From Rhabdornis inornatus (lineage: Eukaryota > Chordata > Aves > Passeriformes > Rhabdornithidae), in contig VWZS01000622.1 in NCBI GenBank assembly GCA_013397075.1, forward strand, positions 382,069 to 446,068: a stretch of DNA of 64,000 bases, in the 5' to 3' direction. Below the pieces are notes generated by a model. That model searched no databases. It was given only the letters and a program-made list of their open reading frames with translations, and had not been told where the DNA came from. Positions 13,966-25,000 of this stretch are shown in pieces; position 1 is the first letter of the stretch, and each line of letters starts with the position of its first letter. Both the position numbers and the translations under genes were made by a program.

Positions 13966-14090
13966 TTTTGTTCTGTTGTTTTTCGTTTGTTTGGTTTTTG
14001 TTTTGGTTTGGGGGTTTTTGTGGTTTTTTGTTGTTTTTATTGTTGTTGTTTTTTGGTTTTGGTTTTTTTGGGTTTTTTTTGTCACATAAT
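13966..14090 (+). repeat. T/G-rich low-complexity tract
   Basis: A run of about 125 bases made almost only of T and G (TTTGTTTGG, GGTTTTTG, TTGTTGTTG units) without a fixed period. It produces long but meaningless open frames on both strands. Confidence 0.85.
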
Positions 14091-14125
14091 CTGACACTAT
14101 CTTCTAAAAACAGATACTGTGTGTC

Positions 14126-14146
14126 TGTGATTCTATGATTCTATGA
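14126..14146 (+). repeat. CR1-type terminal octamer repeat
   Basis: Two copies of the unit ATTCTATG follow TGTG, which matches the terminal microsatellite of avian CR1 elements. The CR1 body upstream is not recognisable, so this is either the remnant of a very short copy or a chance match. Confidence 0.5.
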
Positions 14147-17100
14147 TACTAATCAGTTCCTTTTCACAGCAATCCGCTAAGATGACAGATTATTATTGCT
14201 TGCTTTCAGAAGCAGGAATGTGGCATAGAAAGTTAAAGGTTAAAGTGCCTATTGATTTTGGGTACCTAATATAAAGCAGAAAGGATTCTGTAATATTTAA
14301 TATCAAATAGCTATTGGCCAGACCACTTTTAATGTTTCCTGGAAGTACAGCTCTGAGTGCCTAACACTGCTGTAGGTCTTGACATTCCAGCTCAGACCTG
14401 CTGTAGTGGAACAAAGCATGGGCTAATGAATCAGGTATTTTCTGCCTTTCTCCCCACATCTGGAGGTAATAACTGCGGAGATTTGTATCCAGTAACACAA
14501 GGCATCAGTCCAATTGTTTCGAACATGTAGGCAGTCAACTCCATATTAGTTGGTACAAAAGGCAGAGCTGATATGTGGCAGCCTCATATGCCAGCCAGTT
14601 TGGAGTTGGAAGGACAACTCTTAATGAACTCACCCATATAGGAGATGGGAACATAAAGGGTAACAAGTTGTTGGAGGCAAGTGACTGCAGCAACTACCTT
14701 TTGGAAGGCCCTAATGGCTTTTTGTCTGCCCAAGTGGGACTGAAGTTTGCAAGTGGTCATGCACCTGACATGTAATTGGTAGCAAGCATGCTTTGTAACC
14801 ACATTACATAGCTGTCTAAATGCTTGTTTCACACTTGGATGTGGAAAAAAATAAATACACATTTGAAATCAGTGTGTGACATTTGAGACCAAGAAATTAA
14901 AATTATTATCAGAATATGTAAAGTGCTTTAAAGACTAAAGAAATTGTACTATTGAGTAAAAAATATTAACATCATTATTCTACATAAACAGAATGTAGAA
15001 CTGCAGCAGTAGAATAACTAATAACACACTTTTCCAGATTGCAGAACAGTTTGGTGTCTTTTTATGGTATCAACAGGATGCATTTTTGACTCTGGGAACA
15101 ATAGGAACAGGAAATTGTATTTGATCTCTCAAAATAGCAGAGGTCTCTTGCACTACTTAAGTACCTAAACTTAGGATGCTGGTTTCCTATGGTTCTAGAC
15201 TAGACCTTAGATTACAGAATTACCAGTTCTTTGTCTATTGGTCCCAAATCTCTATTGCACTGCAGTCTGTGCATGTTAGCCCTTCCACAGCTATAGTTAA
15301 TAGAAGAACTCACTACAATTATTCGCTCACTGATGGCTAACTGCTCTCTATGGCTCACTATACAAAGGAAGAATGAAGTGTGATTTGGCATCTGATTTGG
15401 ACCTGGCTCTTGTTCCTGAGCAGAAAAGGGGCCTGTCTCCAAACTACACAGATTGAGGTGGGAGAAATAAATTAATATAAAACTATATCAAAGTAGGGAG
15501 GAACTAGAAAGCATCCCTTCCTCCACTAGGTCATGTTCTTAACCCTAAAATGTTGTACATTAAAAAAAAAGAAAAGCCATTGCCAAAAAAATCTAACATC
15601 GCACCAGTGGAAAAAAAATACCATAGGCTTTGAACCACTGGTATGTGGTTTAATAGTCTGTCATTGTTCTTAATCCTGTTATTGTTTTCTTTGCTATTTG
15701 TTTCCACAGCAAAATTCCAGCAGTGGTAGAAAATGAATAGCGGTGAGACAGCTTGGAGTCTATCTGAAACTGTCTGGTGGTTCTTTCTGCCCTGGATTTT
15801 TGCTAGAATAAGATTTAATCCTGCAGCCTTTACTTTGCTGATATCCTCAGTGAATGCTCTGGGAATGGTAATGAGAGTAGGGAGTTGACAAACTGGACAG
15901 ATAACCACGAATTATTCAACATCCAGCTGCCTTTAGCTACTATCACTCAGTACAGTTTGCTGAATGACAACTTGCTTGTACACTAATAACCAAATTTCCT
16001 TGTGTTTAGAACATTTTGTCATTCATTCTACTTCAACCTTCTTTATCCATGCATCAGTCATTCTCTTTGTAAAACTGAGTATGTTTTGAATCGATAGCAA
16101 AATGCCAACAATGGTAAGTCCTTTGACTGTATGTCAAAGCCCCCTCTGTGGTTTTGCTTATGATTAACTCTTCTGAATTATTTTTCTGTGGCTTTGTTCA
16201 TCCCTGAACAAAGAAGCCCCTCTTCACTTTATCAACCACAGAGTCCATAACCTGCTATCTCTAAGTACCTTAACTGGCCCCAAAGAAAGCTACAACCTAT
16301 ATGGAATAGCTAAGTAAACACTTATGCCTAGTAAATACATGAATTCTTTTTTAAAACTTCTCTCCAAGAATAAGTAATCACATTCAAGTATAGTTGTACT
16401 AATTACTAATCTTTGACTACAGAACTACCCCATTAGCCTGCACAGACTTAATTTACCTCCTTGGTAGAGCAAAGATTAATATGGAAGAAAGAGTTTCTCA
16501 TGTGAAAATAAATGGTTTCTATAATATGTGCGTTACATCTGCCTTTATAAATATTATTGTTCTCTCATGATCTCACTACAAACATTTTATTTCTTGCAGA
16601 GCATGCTATGTAAACATAAACCTTAGCAAAATAAAGTTTAATTAAGGATTTTCTGACCTTAGTAGAACAACACACAAGCAACAGATTTTCACAGCAGTTC
16701 TGATCTGTGTTGTATAAAAATAGGTGTATTGACAAGTATGTGTTGGGAGGAAAGTATTGTAGTAATGGAGAGAAAGTGCTACCTTACCTACTAACCAGGT
16801 TTCTGGTCATGTTAAATAAATGTTTACATGTACAGAGATCTTTGCTTAGAGGGTATGGCAAAGACCGAGTGAGATTCTGCCAGTATTTTATATGATACAA
16901 AGGCTTTTTTTTAAGAAGAAAAACAAATCTCTATTTTTTCCCAACATATGTAGCATGGGGTCTTTGCAAATAGGCAAGTGTACAAAGCAGGCCAGAAAAC
17001 ATATTTAGGTTTTTAAAATTCTAACATGCATAAACAGAAGGTCAAATAAGAGAGAGGAGAAAGAGTTCTAAATTTCAGACCTAACACTCCTTTAAAGCAT

Positions 17101-20100
17101 TCATGACTCGCATACGTGGAATAACCTATCTATCCATGTCCTCTAAATCAACATTCACAGTAAATTAATTGGTAATCTTAAAAAAAAGTCTGGCCAAGTC
17201 CTGTCTTCTGAGATGAATGCATACCAAGAAAGAAAATGTAATTTCAGAAGTAATATGGATGATAGTGCTAAGATTCAGGATGTAAATTCTGCACTGATAC
17301 ACACTTAAGTGCAAGTCCAAAAAGATAAAAGATCATGTAGTTTCTATATCAGAATTTGTTCCTCATACTTAACTGAAAACTATCTACAGAAAAGGATTTC
17401 TAGCAGCAGATTTTACCACCTCTGCAGCCTTCCTGGCATTGCCAAAGTCAGGAAATTAGGACAATATGAGACTATTGTTCTAATTCCAACACTAAAGGAG
17501 ATAACATTTCCGATATAGGAGCCAGATTTTGGTTGGCTTTCACCATGTGGAGAGGCAAGGTGAGACAGTATTTTTGCCAATGAATAACTCGCTTTCCTTT
17601 TAAGACTGGAATCTAATATTATCCACTAAGTCACCATATGAAGACAATAGTATTTAGACACCATCAATTCCCTATCAGTCATTGTAAGTTTGAGATTTCA
17701 GGGTAAGCCTTTCACACCCATTACTTGCCCAGTCAGTCTCCAGCTGCTCCTTGTCAGCTAAAGATGCTTGACACAGTAGTTAATTCCCAAAGTACATTGA
17801 TATCAAACAGCATATTTATGTCATTCCAGAAAGGAATTGTTCACTAACCACAGCAAAGTCTTCCTGCAAATCTTTCACAAATCCCAGCAGTTTCTTTTTG
17901 AAAACTTTCTACCCTAGGATCAGCAGCCGAACATGTTGACGCTCAGCCTCAATGGGTTCTTGGCTGAGTTTTCAGGGATTCTTTGAACATAGAACTTCTT
18001 AAACCTCAAAATTAATTTACTAAGTTCAATTATTTTCTGGTAAGCAATTACTTTGACAAATATATCCAGAAGATCAGTACACTACATATCTTCACTTTGT
18101 TCTTAGGAAAAAGAGACAAGCATAAAAAAACCAAAAGGAGATAAGGTGTGTTTTGTGCTAATTGCATCTTAGCATGCTTTATGTGTAATGTAGGACCTAG
18201 ACGGTATGTAATTTTAAAGAGCATAAATTTTGCTACTTCCAGATCTTCATAGGTTAGATTTTCAGTACTTGTATTATTTTTACTAAAGTGGTCCACATGA
18301 AAACATGCACAGCTGAAGATGTCCCCATGGATAGGGGTTTCACATGTTAAATGTGTATGTCAGCACTAGTAATGAAATTTTACGAAGTCCAAAATGAATA
18401 CATGAGTCTTACTGTACTTCATTGCCTTGTGTTATTCCTATTGAGTCTCAAGTAAAACCTTCAGTGAGGCAGAAGAGGAGGAAACTTGAAAACTGGCATT
18501 CTTCTTGGAACACTAGTTGATTTTTAATGGTTGAAAAGCAAGACTGTTTCTACAGCAGGAATGCTTTGGATCCTGACTTTCAGTAGCAAAATAGAGCTTT
18601 CGACCCCCTAAGACACATTATTCTCTTTTAATTTTTCATTTCATCTCTACTGTTTTGTCTGCAGGAATTGAACAGATTATTATCACTCTAAAGAGTTTGC
18701 TTTCTATAGGAATTTATGAGGCACAGATGCATTTGCCTCTAGCATACATACAAATATTTGAAAACAAGTCATGTGAGTAACAAAGCAAATTTGTGTAAAG
18801 AGTTGCATGACATCACTTTAAAGTAACTTTTACAGTAATTTGAAATTTTAAAATCATTATTATACATGTTGTATTTCATTCCTTCACTGTTCTGTAAAGC
18901 TGTTGCTCCAACAGCAGCTGCTATGGTCCTGTCAACCTTCATCTGCTTTGTCCTCATCCTTCATCTGCTCTTGTATCATCTCGACATGTCAAGGAAAAAC
19001 AATCTTGTAATAGTGGTTGCAATGTGTCAAAATGATAGTCCGTTCTATGATTACTTATATTTCTTACAATACTTCCTAACAAATGAGCAAACACTCCATT
19101 CTTAGTGCAGAAGCTGGGATTAGTTTTCCACTTCTTAAGAGGCCTATAAGTTACAAGAGAGCATCAGTGCCCTGGAGAGATTTTCCAAGAGGTTGAGCTA
19201 GATCCAGCCTTTTCCAGGTTTTGAAGGACACAACCCACAAACAGAAATCTCCCTTCAGTAAAGCTGGCTACGTAACAACACAGTCTTTACTACTTGCAAG
19301 AATTTTCATAACACAGTGTGAAGTCTTGTTGCAGAAAGAGTTATGTTGTGATTCACTGACCAATATAAACACCATGTGATTGGAATGAGATGTTACTAAA
19401 AAAAAAACAAAAACCCCTCAATATTTATTGAAAACAGAACACTTAGTATCTGCTGATTAGGCACTTGCAGGACTTGTGGTTCCACTGCTGATTTCTTCAG
19501 TGCTTACACATATCCAGATCTAACAATACAGCTAAAAAGACAGCTCATAGCTTTAAGGAGCAATAGATTCAAAGCGATGGAAGAGATGGTAATTTTCTCA
19601 CTCTAAACAAATATATTAAATGACATGTAGAAAGTAGCTCTCTACCATGGAGTTTTCATATGTATCACCCCACGTTACATTGTCACATACATTTTGTTTT
19701 ACTGTCTAGCTCTTTGGTACCACCGTAAAGCTTGTATTTCCCTATTGAGCATAACAGAGAACTAGTAAAACCCAGGAAGTCCTACTTGCTCTTTCATTTC
19801 ATATGTATTGCAACGTCTGACAATATCTCTTTTGAATGACGTGAGGTAGATCATGAGCAGCATCCCTGGGTGCTTTGGTAAAAGTAACTACAGTGCTTCA
19901 TCTACATTCATTGGGATAATTACATGGCCCTGATGTGAATTTAGCCTGTTAGCTTCTGTAAGAGTTCTTGTTCAAGTCAGCCTGCCAGCCTTTTCACACT
20001 TTTCCCCCTTTTAGCAGCTACTGAATTTCAATGGTAGTTGAAATACAAATTTCTCTTTGGGGAATCAAGCACACAGAGAATTGTGACAGGGCAATCTACT

Positions 20101-20242
20101 ATTTTAAAGTTGTGTCAAGCAGGATGAACCTGTATTTAAGAAATGCATCAAAAATTTATTACTCTCATGATTTTCTGCATCTTTGATTTTTGCAGTTTAA
20201 AATACAGCTTTACCAGGATACCTACTTTATATATTTAATAGC

Positions 20243-20822
20243 ATCACAGAATCATAGAAAGGTTTGAGTTGAAAGAAACATTAAAAATCATCTAGTTCTA
20301 ACAGCCCTGCCATGGGCAGGGATGCCACCCACTTAATCAGATTGCTCAAAGTCCCATCCAATCTGCTTTGAATGCTTCCAGGGATGGGGCAAACACAACT
20401 TCTCCTTGTCTGTTCCAGGGTTTCACAAGCCACGCAGGAATGAATTCCTTTCAAATATGTAATCTACTCTCTTATAGTTTAAAGCCACTCCCTCTTATCA
20501 CTACATGTCCTTGTCAAAAATCTCTCACCAGCTATCTTATAAGCCCTCTTTACATACTAGAAGGCCACAATAAGATGTCCCTGGAAGCTCCTCCAGGGTG
20601 AAAAACCCCAACTCCTCAACTGTCTCAGCCTGTCTCTACAGGAGAGGTTCTCCAGCCCTGAGATCATCTTGCTGACCCTCCTCTTGTTGGACCCACTCCA
20701 GCAGCTATATCCCCTTTTCATGCTGAGGGGCTCAGAGCAGGATGCAGCACTGCAGGCAGAGGGGCAGAATCCCCTCCCTCGACCTGCAGGCCACGCTGCT
20801 TTGGATGCAGCCCAGGACGAGA
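20243..20822 (-). mobile_element. CR1 LINE, 5'-truncated, minus strand
   Basis: Read on the + strand this is a reversed CR1 3' region. It opens with 'tcacagaatcatagaaagg' (the terminal repeat in reverse), then 'gccatgggcagggatgcca', 'tgttccagggtttcaca', 'tccagccctgagatcatctt', 'ctgaccctcctcttgttgga' and 'gaggggctcagagcaggatg', and ends with 'ccacgctgctttggatgcag'. About 580 bases are present and the open frames are broken. Several internal differences from typical young CR1 copies suggest an old insertion. A CpG island with a CTCF motif starts about 95 bases to its right. Confidence 0.9.
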
Positions 20823-20930
20823 ATCACATATTTTTTCCGCCACTCTCTTCCAAAATACTGAGAAAGTAGGTTATATCAGCGTGAAAGACGTTATAGCTTT
20901 TATCCTGAGTTTCCTTGCAGAGGCGCGCGG

Positions 20931-20956
20931 CCGGGCCGGGCCGGGCCGGGCCGGGC
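20931..20956. repeat. CCGGG pentamer array
   Basis: About five tandem copies of CCGGG inside the CpG island. Each unit contains a CpG, so the array could be a variable-length methylation target. Confidence 0.9.
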
Positions 20957-20988
20957 TATCCCCGCGCTGTCGCCGCTGCCCGGCCTCG

Positions 20989-21003
20989 CCAGCAGATGGC
21001 GCT
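20989..21003 (+). promoter_or_regulatory. CTCF-binding motif, forward
   Basis: CCAGCAGATGGCGCT matches all 15 positions of the CTCF core consensus CCASYAGRKGGCRSY. CTCF is the vertebrate architectural protein that marks loop anchors, and the motif's strand sets the side on which a loop forms. This copy points right, toward HSPB3. Binding itself cannot be seen in sequence. Confidence 0.7.
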
Positions 21004-21299
21004 GTGCCCCGCGGATCCTGCGCCGCGCGCTCCCGGCCGGCCGTGCCCGCGCATCCCGGACCGTCCGGGAAAGGCCGCGCGAGAGACGGGCACCGGGGAC
21101 ACCGGCGGGGGCTGCCGAGCTACCCGGCTGCTGCTTCGGAAGAACAGCTCTGCACTGCTTTCCCAGGGCAGCTGGCGGGCTCCTACCCTTCGCAGGCACG
21201 GTAAAATCGGGAAACAAAACCTGAGGCACCGAGCTGGTGACTTCGGACATCGATCCTGCTCCTGTCGGATCAGCTCTGAAGGTTAAAAAGACCGCGGTA

Positions 21300-22834
21300 A
21301 TCAATTATTATGTATTGCTGGACCGAATCCTGCCAAAGGTATTTGAAGAGTAGGGCACCATAAGCATCAGAAGCGCCTCAGTGTTGCAGTAATGCATCCA
21401 TGTTTAAATTTGAAAGCCGAAAATCAAGGATGTTTGTGTGTTCCACTTGGCATACTCCTCAAGTCAGTAACAAAGAGATAAGAAGCATTGTGTTAGTTCA
21501 TGAGCCCACAGCCGACAAACAGAGAGAAGGAACTGGACAGAGGACAGGGCAGGATGGGAAAACAGAAATGGGCTCCATGAAATAGGCTTCATTATCAAAA
21601 TCTTTCTGATTTCTTGTCCTACAGAGTAGAAAGGGATCCTATAACCTTCTGCAGCATTTTGCATACAACATGAGTTTAAAGGGTATTCAAAGCATCTTTC
21701 GTGCTAATGAAACCAGACAGTTTCAAGTATGCTTAACAGAGACATTTGAAAGACTATCACAGCTGTTTCTGGGAATAGATACAGCTGTCCCACAGTGACT
21801 TGCAGTGAAATGGTGACTTCTGTTTTCATTTGAAGTGTAAGTATGGGCAAGTATATATTTTTCCAGAGATAACAGGAATAAATAAAACAAAATTCAAAAG
21901 TGATATTCCTGTACAGTACATTTATTAATGAAGTGCAAAATTGAAGTAAAATAAGTCATACTATCATCACAGAATTAATTAGGGAGAGCAATAGCTTTCA
22001 GCAGTCTGTATAAGCATATCACAACCAGCCAGGCATACGGCTTCACTTCAAGGTTAAAGTTTCCTCATCAAGTGAATAATTTGCTAGCAAAAGAGAAAAC
22101 AGCTGCTGAACAGATAATAGGCAATGCTCCAGGTTGGTTTTATCACTATTTTAGTCAGTCATACATTCAGAATTGCATTTTTAAACTATTTCTGGAGGAC
22201 AGTTTAACAGGAGAAGAGCCAATAGTTAAACAAAGTAGCCTATTCCTTACAATACTCCTCTACCACAACACTCAATTAAACAGTTGGCCATTAATGTAAG
22301 GTATCTTGAACTTTTGAAGATTTCCTTACCTTCCAACTTTCTAAGTTTAAAATAAAATGGCAGCCTTAAACGTTTAATTACACATACATCTGGCAACCCT
22401 GCCCTGCTATTAATGTAATAAAGAAGTCAATATATGATAAATATTGACGTTTAATTGCCTCTTTCTTCATTACTCCATTAGCAACCAAAGATCCCATATT
22501 AACTATGGTAATGGAACATGTAAGGACAGGAGAGAGACAAACTCTAAACAACAATAGAAGAAATAAAAGTATCTTAAATTATTATTTCTAGCACTAGGAG
22601 AACTCTTACTGTACTAACAAATCAAATAAAAAATCTTCATCATCAGTTGCCATAACACATTCTGATTTACATTACCAAGTTCAGCTAGAGCGATTTTCTA
22701 GCAAATATACTAAAATTTAGAAATCATTTTCTCTCTTTATTGCACTTTTCTCTTAGCTGTTGTTAAACAAACTGTTGACCTCATTATCTGCCCTGCAATC
22801 ATAGCGTAGCAAGAAGACGACAAGCCAGAGGTTG
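21300..22834. other. Non-coding sequence, nothing recognised
   Basis: AT-rich sequence upstream of HSPB3 with no convincing coding frame or identifiable repeat. Confidence 0.55.
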
Positions 22835-22981
22835 TAGAAGTTCCTTCTCTGGAGATACTTGAAACCCACCTGGATGTGATCCTGTGCAACCTGTTCTAGG
22901 TTAATCTGATTTAGCAGGGGGATTGGTCTAGATGATCTCCAGAGGTCACTTCCATTCCCAAACATTTTGTGATTCCATAAT
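22835..22981 (+). mobile_element. CR1 LINE 3' fragment
   Basis: About 147 bases of CR1 3' end: 'ggagatacttgaaacccacc', 'tggatgtgatcctgtgcaac', 'ctagatgatctccagaggtc' and the tail 'ttttgtgattccat'. It is heavily 5'-truncated. It ends about 0.7 kb before the HSPB3 promoter region. Confidence 0.88.
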
Positions 22982-23700
22982 TACACTTCAGACAGTCTCA
23001 GAGGTCACCAGTACTGCTTTGCAGATACATGAAGTAGACATCACAGGTTCAATCTTCTGTTAAGCAACAGAAGATGAAGATTACTTGGATAATGGACAGC
23101 ATTAAGGATTATAATTGTCTTTATTATGCTGCTGGGGAAAAATAACTCTACCCTCTTCTGGAAGCTCTGAAACATGAGCTTTCATTGTAGCTCCCTCTGC
23201 ACTCTTGTATCTGATTCCTTGCATGCTGGAGACGTCTCTGCTGCATTTGTAGGTCACTAAGATTGCAGCTCTTCAGGCTCCCCCTTTTTGGGCAGAGATG
23301 GTTTCCTCCTCCCAACAAAAACATGGTGTCCTGGGGTGACCATGCCCAAATTTCACCTATGCACAGCTTCTGCAAGAATGTCCAATGCACTTGCTAACTT
23401 TACAGTATAGCTAACCTGAAATCTGCTCCATTCCTGCTGCCAAGGCAATCAAACCAGTTCCGTCACCAGCTCCACATTTCAATTAGAAGAAATACAGAGT
23501 TTGTACTTAGTACCATGTATCCCTTGGAAAAACAAAAGTATTGAGCTTCCATTTAAATAAAAAAATCTTTCATATTATTTGTGTAATCATTATTCATAAT
23601 TATAAACATCACAATTTTGCAGTAACAAGAGGTGCATTAAAATTTTGCATTTACTATTCCTGCATGAAAGCTGTGCATGTGTTGAAGCCACTCAAGACTG
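22982..23700. other. HSPB3 upstream region
   Basis: About 0.7 kb between a CR1 fragment and the HSPB3 TATA-like element. No coding exon or repeat was recognised. Any distal promoter elements of HSPB3 would lie here, but none could be named with confidence. Confidence 0.45.
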
Positions 23701-23705
23701 CAGCA

Positions 23706-23715
23706 CTATAAATAG
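23706..23715 (+). promoter_or_regulatory. Combined TATA box / MEF2 site of HSPB3
   Basis: CTATAAATAG is at once a TATA box and a full match to the MEF2 consensus CTA(A/T)4TAG. It lies 210 bases upstream of the HSPB3 start codon. A start site about 30 bases further on would give a 5' leader of roughly 180 bases, a sensible length for this intronless gene. HSPB3 is expressed mainly in muscle and is induced during myogenic differentiation, so a MEF2 site fits. The element is the centre of an 8-base-arm palindrome (23702-23719). Usage as promoter is inferred. Confidence 0.6.
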
Positions 23716-23901
23716 TGCTCTATTGTTAGTGGATAAAAGATGAAACAAGTCTCACAGCACTGGAACACAGGACACTGTATTAAATGTTCTGCCTGTTCTA
23801 AAAGTGAAAGGCAACATCAACTGATAGACTGGTCTGTGGGTAAGACACACGGCTGGAAGAGCTCAGTCTGACTCTGCGCCTTCCCGACACAGCAGGAGTA
23901 G

Positions 23902-23907
23902 CAGCTG
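23902..23907. promoter_or_regulatory. E-box CAGCTG near HSPB3 start
   Basis: CAGCTG, the E-box form preferred by MyoD-family factors, lies 18 bases before the HSPB3 start codon, inside the predicted 5' leader. Six-base matches are common by chance, so this counts only as support for the adjacent MEF2/TATA element. Confidence 0.35.
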
Positions 23908-23924
23908 ATCTTTCTGCCTCAGCA

Positions 23925-24374
23925 ATGGCAGAAGCTGTCATAAGACACTGGGTGGAAACTCCTGCACGCTACCAGGAGCAGTTTGTTGACCAAGAGCTGG
24001 AAGCACACAAACTGAACCACCTTTTATATGCTTTGCCGGGTCCTGCCACCACTGCACTGAGCACCCAAAGGTGTACCACAGAAAGCACGGCTGGGGCCGG
24101 GAAGAGTGGCCAGGAGGAGGAAAACACACACTTTCAGGTCTTGCTGGACGTTGTGCAGTTCCGCCCTGAAGATATCATTATCCAGACTTTCGAAGGCTGG
24201 CTCCTGATTAAAGCTCAGCACGGACCCAGGATGGACGAACATGGTTTCATATCCAGAAGCTTCACCAGACAATACAAATTACCTGACGGAGTGGAGAACA
24301 AAGACTTGTCTGCACTTTTCTGCCATGATGGCATTTTGGTTGTTGAAATGAAGAACGCAGTGGAAAAGAATTAG
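23925..24374 (+). CDS. HSPB3: Small heat shock protein beta-3
   Basis: A complete 149-residue single-exon gene, one residue shorter than human HSPB3 (150) and, like it, intronless. Residues about 1-65 are the variable N-terminal arm, including a YALPGP block and Arg7. Residues about 68-145 form the alpha-crystallin domain, nearly identical to mammalian HSPB3 through HFQVLLDVVQF, PEDIIIQTFEGWLLIKAQHG and MDEHGFISRSFTRQYKLPDG. Arg115, in SFTRQYKLP, corresponds to human Arg116, a residue linked to myopathy. There is almost no C-terminal tail and no IXI motif, as usual for this family member. The ATG is in a strong context (G at -3, G at +4). The protein is a cytosolic and nuclear chaperone of striated muscle that assembles with HSPB2 in a 3:1 complex (family knowledge). 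No frameshift or missing key residue is seen, so the gene looks functional. Confidence 0.98.
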   Translation: MAEAVIRHWVETPARYQEQFVDQELEAHKLNHLLYALPGPATTALSTQRCTTESTAGAGKSGQEEENTHFQVLLDVVQFRPEDIIIQTFEGWLLIKAQHGPRMDEHGFISRSFTRQYKLPDGVENKDLSALFCHDGILVVEMKNAVEKN

Positions 24375-24475
24375 AACCATGTCTATAGTTATCGGTGAGA
24401 CAAAATCCTTCTTAACATAACAAAATAATATCAGTCATGCAATGCTGTAGGGTGTAGTAAGCATGTAGCTGTATT

Positions 24476-24481
24476 TATTAA
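24476..24481 (+). terminator. Candidate HSPB3 poly(A) signal (ATTAAA)
   Basis: ATTAAA, the second most common vertebrate poly(A) signal, lies about 100 bases after the HSPB3 stop codon and would give a short 3' UTR. Further candidates are another ATTAAA at 24735-24740 and a canonical AATAAA at 24995-25000. Confidence 0.35.
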
Positions 24482-24994
24482 AGAAAAGGAAATTCTTTGG
24501 ATATATGTTTCTGTATGCTCAGTTTACTGTTTGATGTGAAATGTTTTACTGCTTGTCTCCAGCTACACACAGGTTGAAAACCCACGCTGTTTGAACAGTA
24601 GCAAACTTCAGCTAGTCTCAGCAGGAGAAAAAAAAATCTATTTGATAACATATTGAAAATAGAACACAGTTTTGAGTCAAGTAGCAGGAATTGTATTTCT
24701 AAGGAATAAGCATTTGTCATACATAGTCATAAACATTAAAGAAGGAATGGACAAGTTGTGAATCTAATGGAAATTTATATACCAAAAAAAATCTGTTTTC
24801 TAATTTTTGATTCAATTATTCTCTCTGGAAAAGCAAATGAACTGAAAGATACCATCACGAGAAAAATCCCTATTTCCATAGTTCAAGCTTGTATACAAAA
24901 AACTCTCAAGAGATTACTTTTCAGAAGTGTGTTGCATGTTTCAGACCGTAAGAAAAAAGAATTTATTTGCTTGACTTTATTTGCTTGAAAACAC

Positions 24995-25000
24995 AATAAA
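24995..25000 (+). terminator. Alternative HSPB3 poly(A) signal (AATAAA)
   Basis: A canonical AATAAA about 620 bases after the HSPB3 stop codon. Which of the candidate signals is used cannot be decided from sequence. Confidence 0.35.

Larger units (their letters stand above)
12481..20242. other. Gene-poor AT-rich intergenic stretch
   Basis: About 7.8 kb with no supported gene. The longest open frame is a 125-codon one on the minus strand at 15531-15908, with no recognisable domain and no splice context, so I treat it as chance. A T/G-rich tract and a CR1-type tail at 13.97-14.15 kb are listed separately. Confidence 0.6.
20918..21290. promoter_or_regulatory. CpG island, unassigned
   Basis: A sharply bounded patch of about 370 bases of high GC with many CpGs lies in otherwise AT-rich intergenic sequence, 2.6 kb upstream of HSPB3. 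It contains a CCGGG pentamer array and a full-match CTCF motif. The open frames across it on both strands are products of base composition (Arg/Gly/Pro/Ala-rich) with no known domain. It could be an insulator, an enhancer, or the promoter of an unannotated or alternative transcript. HSPB3 itself has its own TATA-like element closer to the gene. Confidence 0.6.

Noticed and set aside
15531..15908. Minus-strand 125-codon open frame
   Set aside because: No recognisable domain, no splice or promoter context, and composition like the surrounding AT-rich DNA. One frame of this size is expected by chance in 64 kb.
20881..21304. Open frames of 107-134 codons in the CpG island
   Set aside because: They overlap on both strands, are rich in Arg/Pro/Ala/Gly as expected from base composition, and contain no domain.
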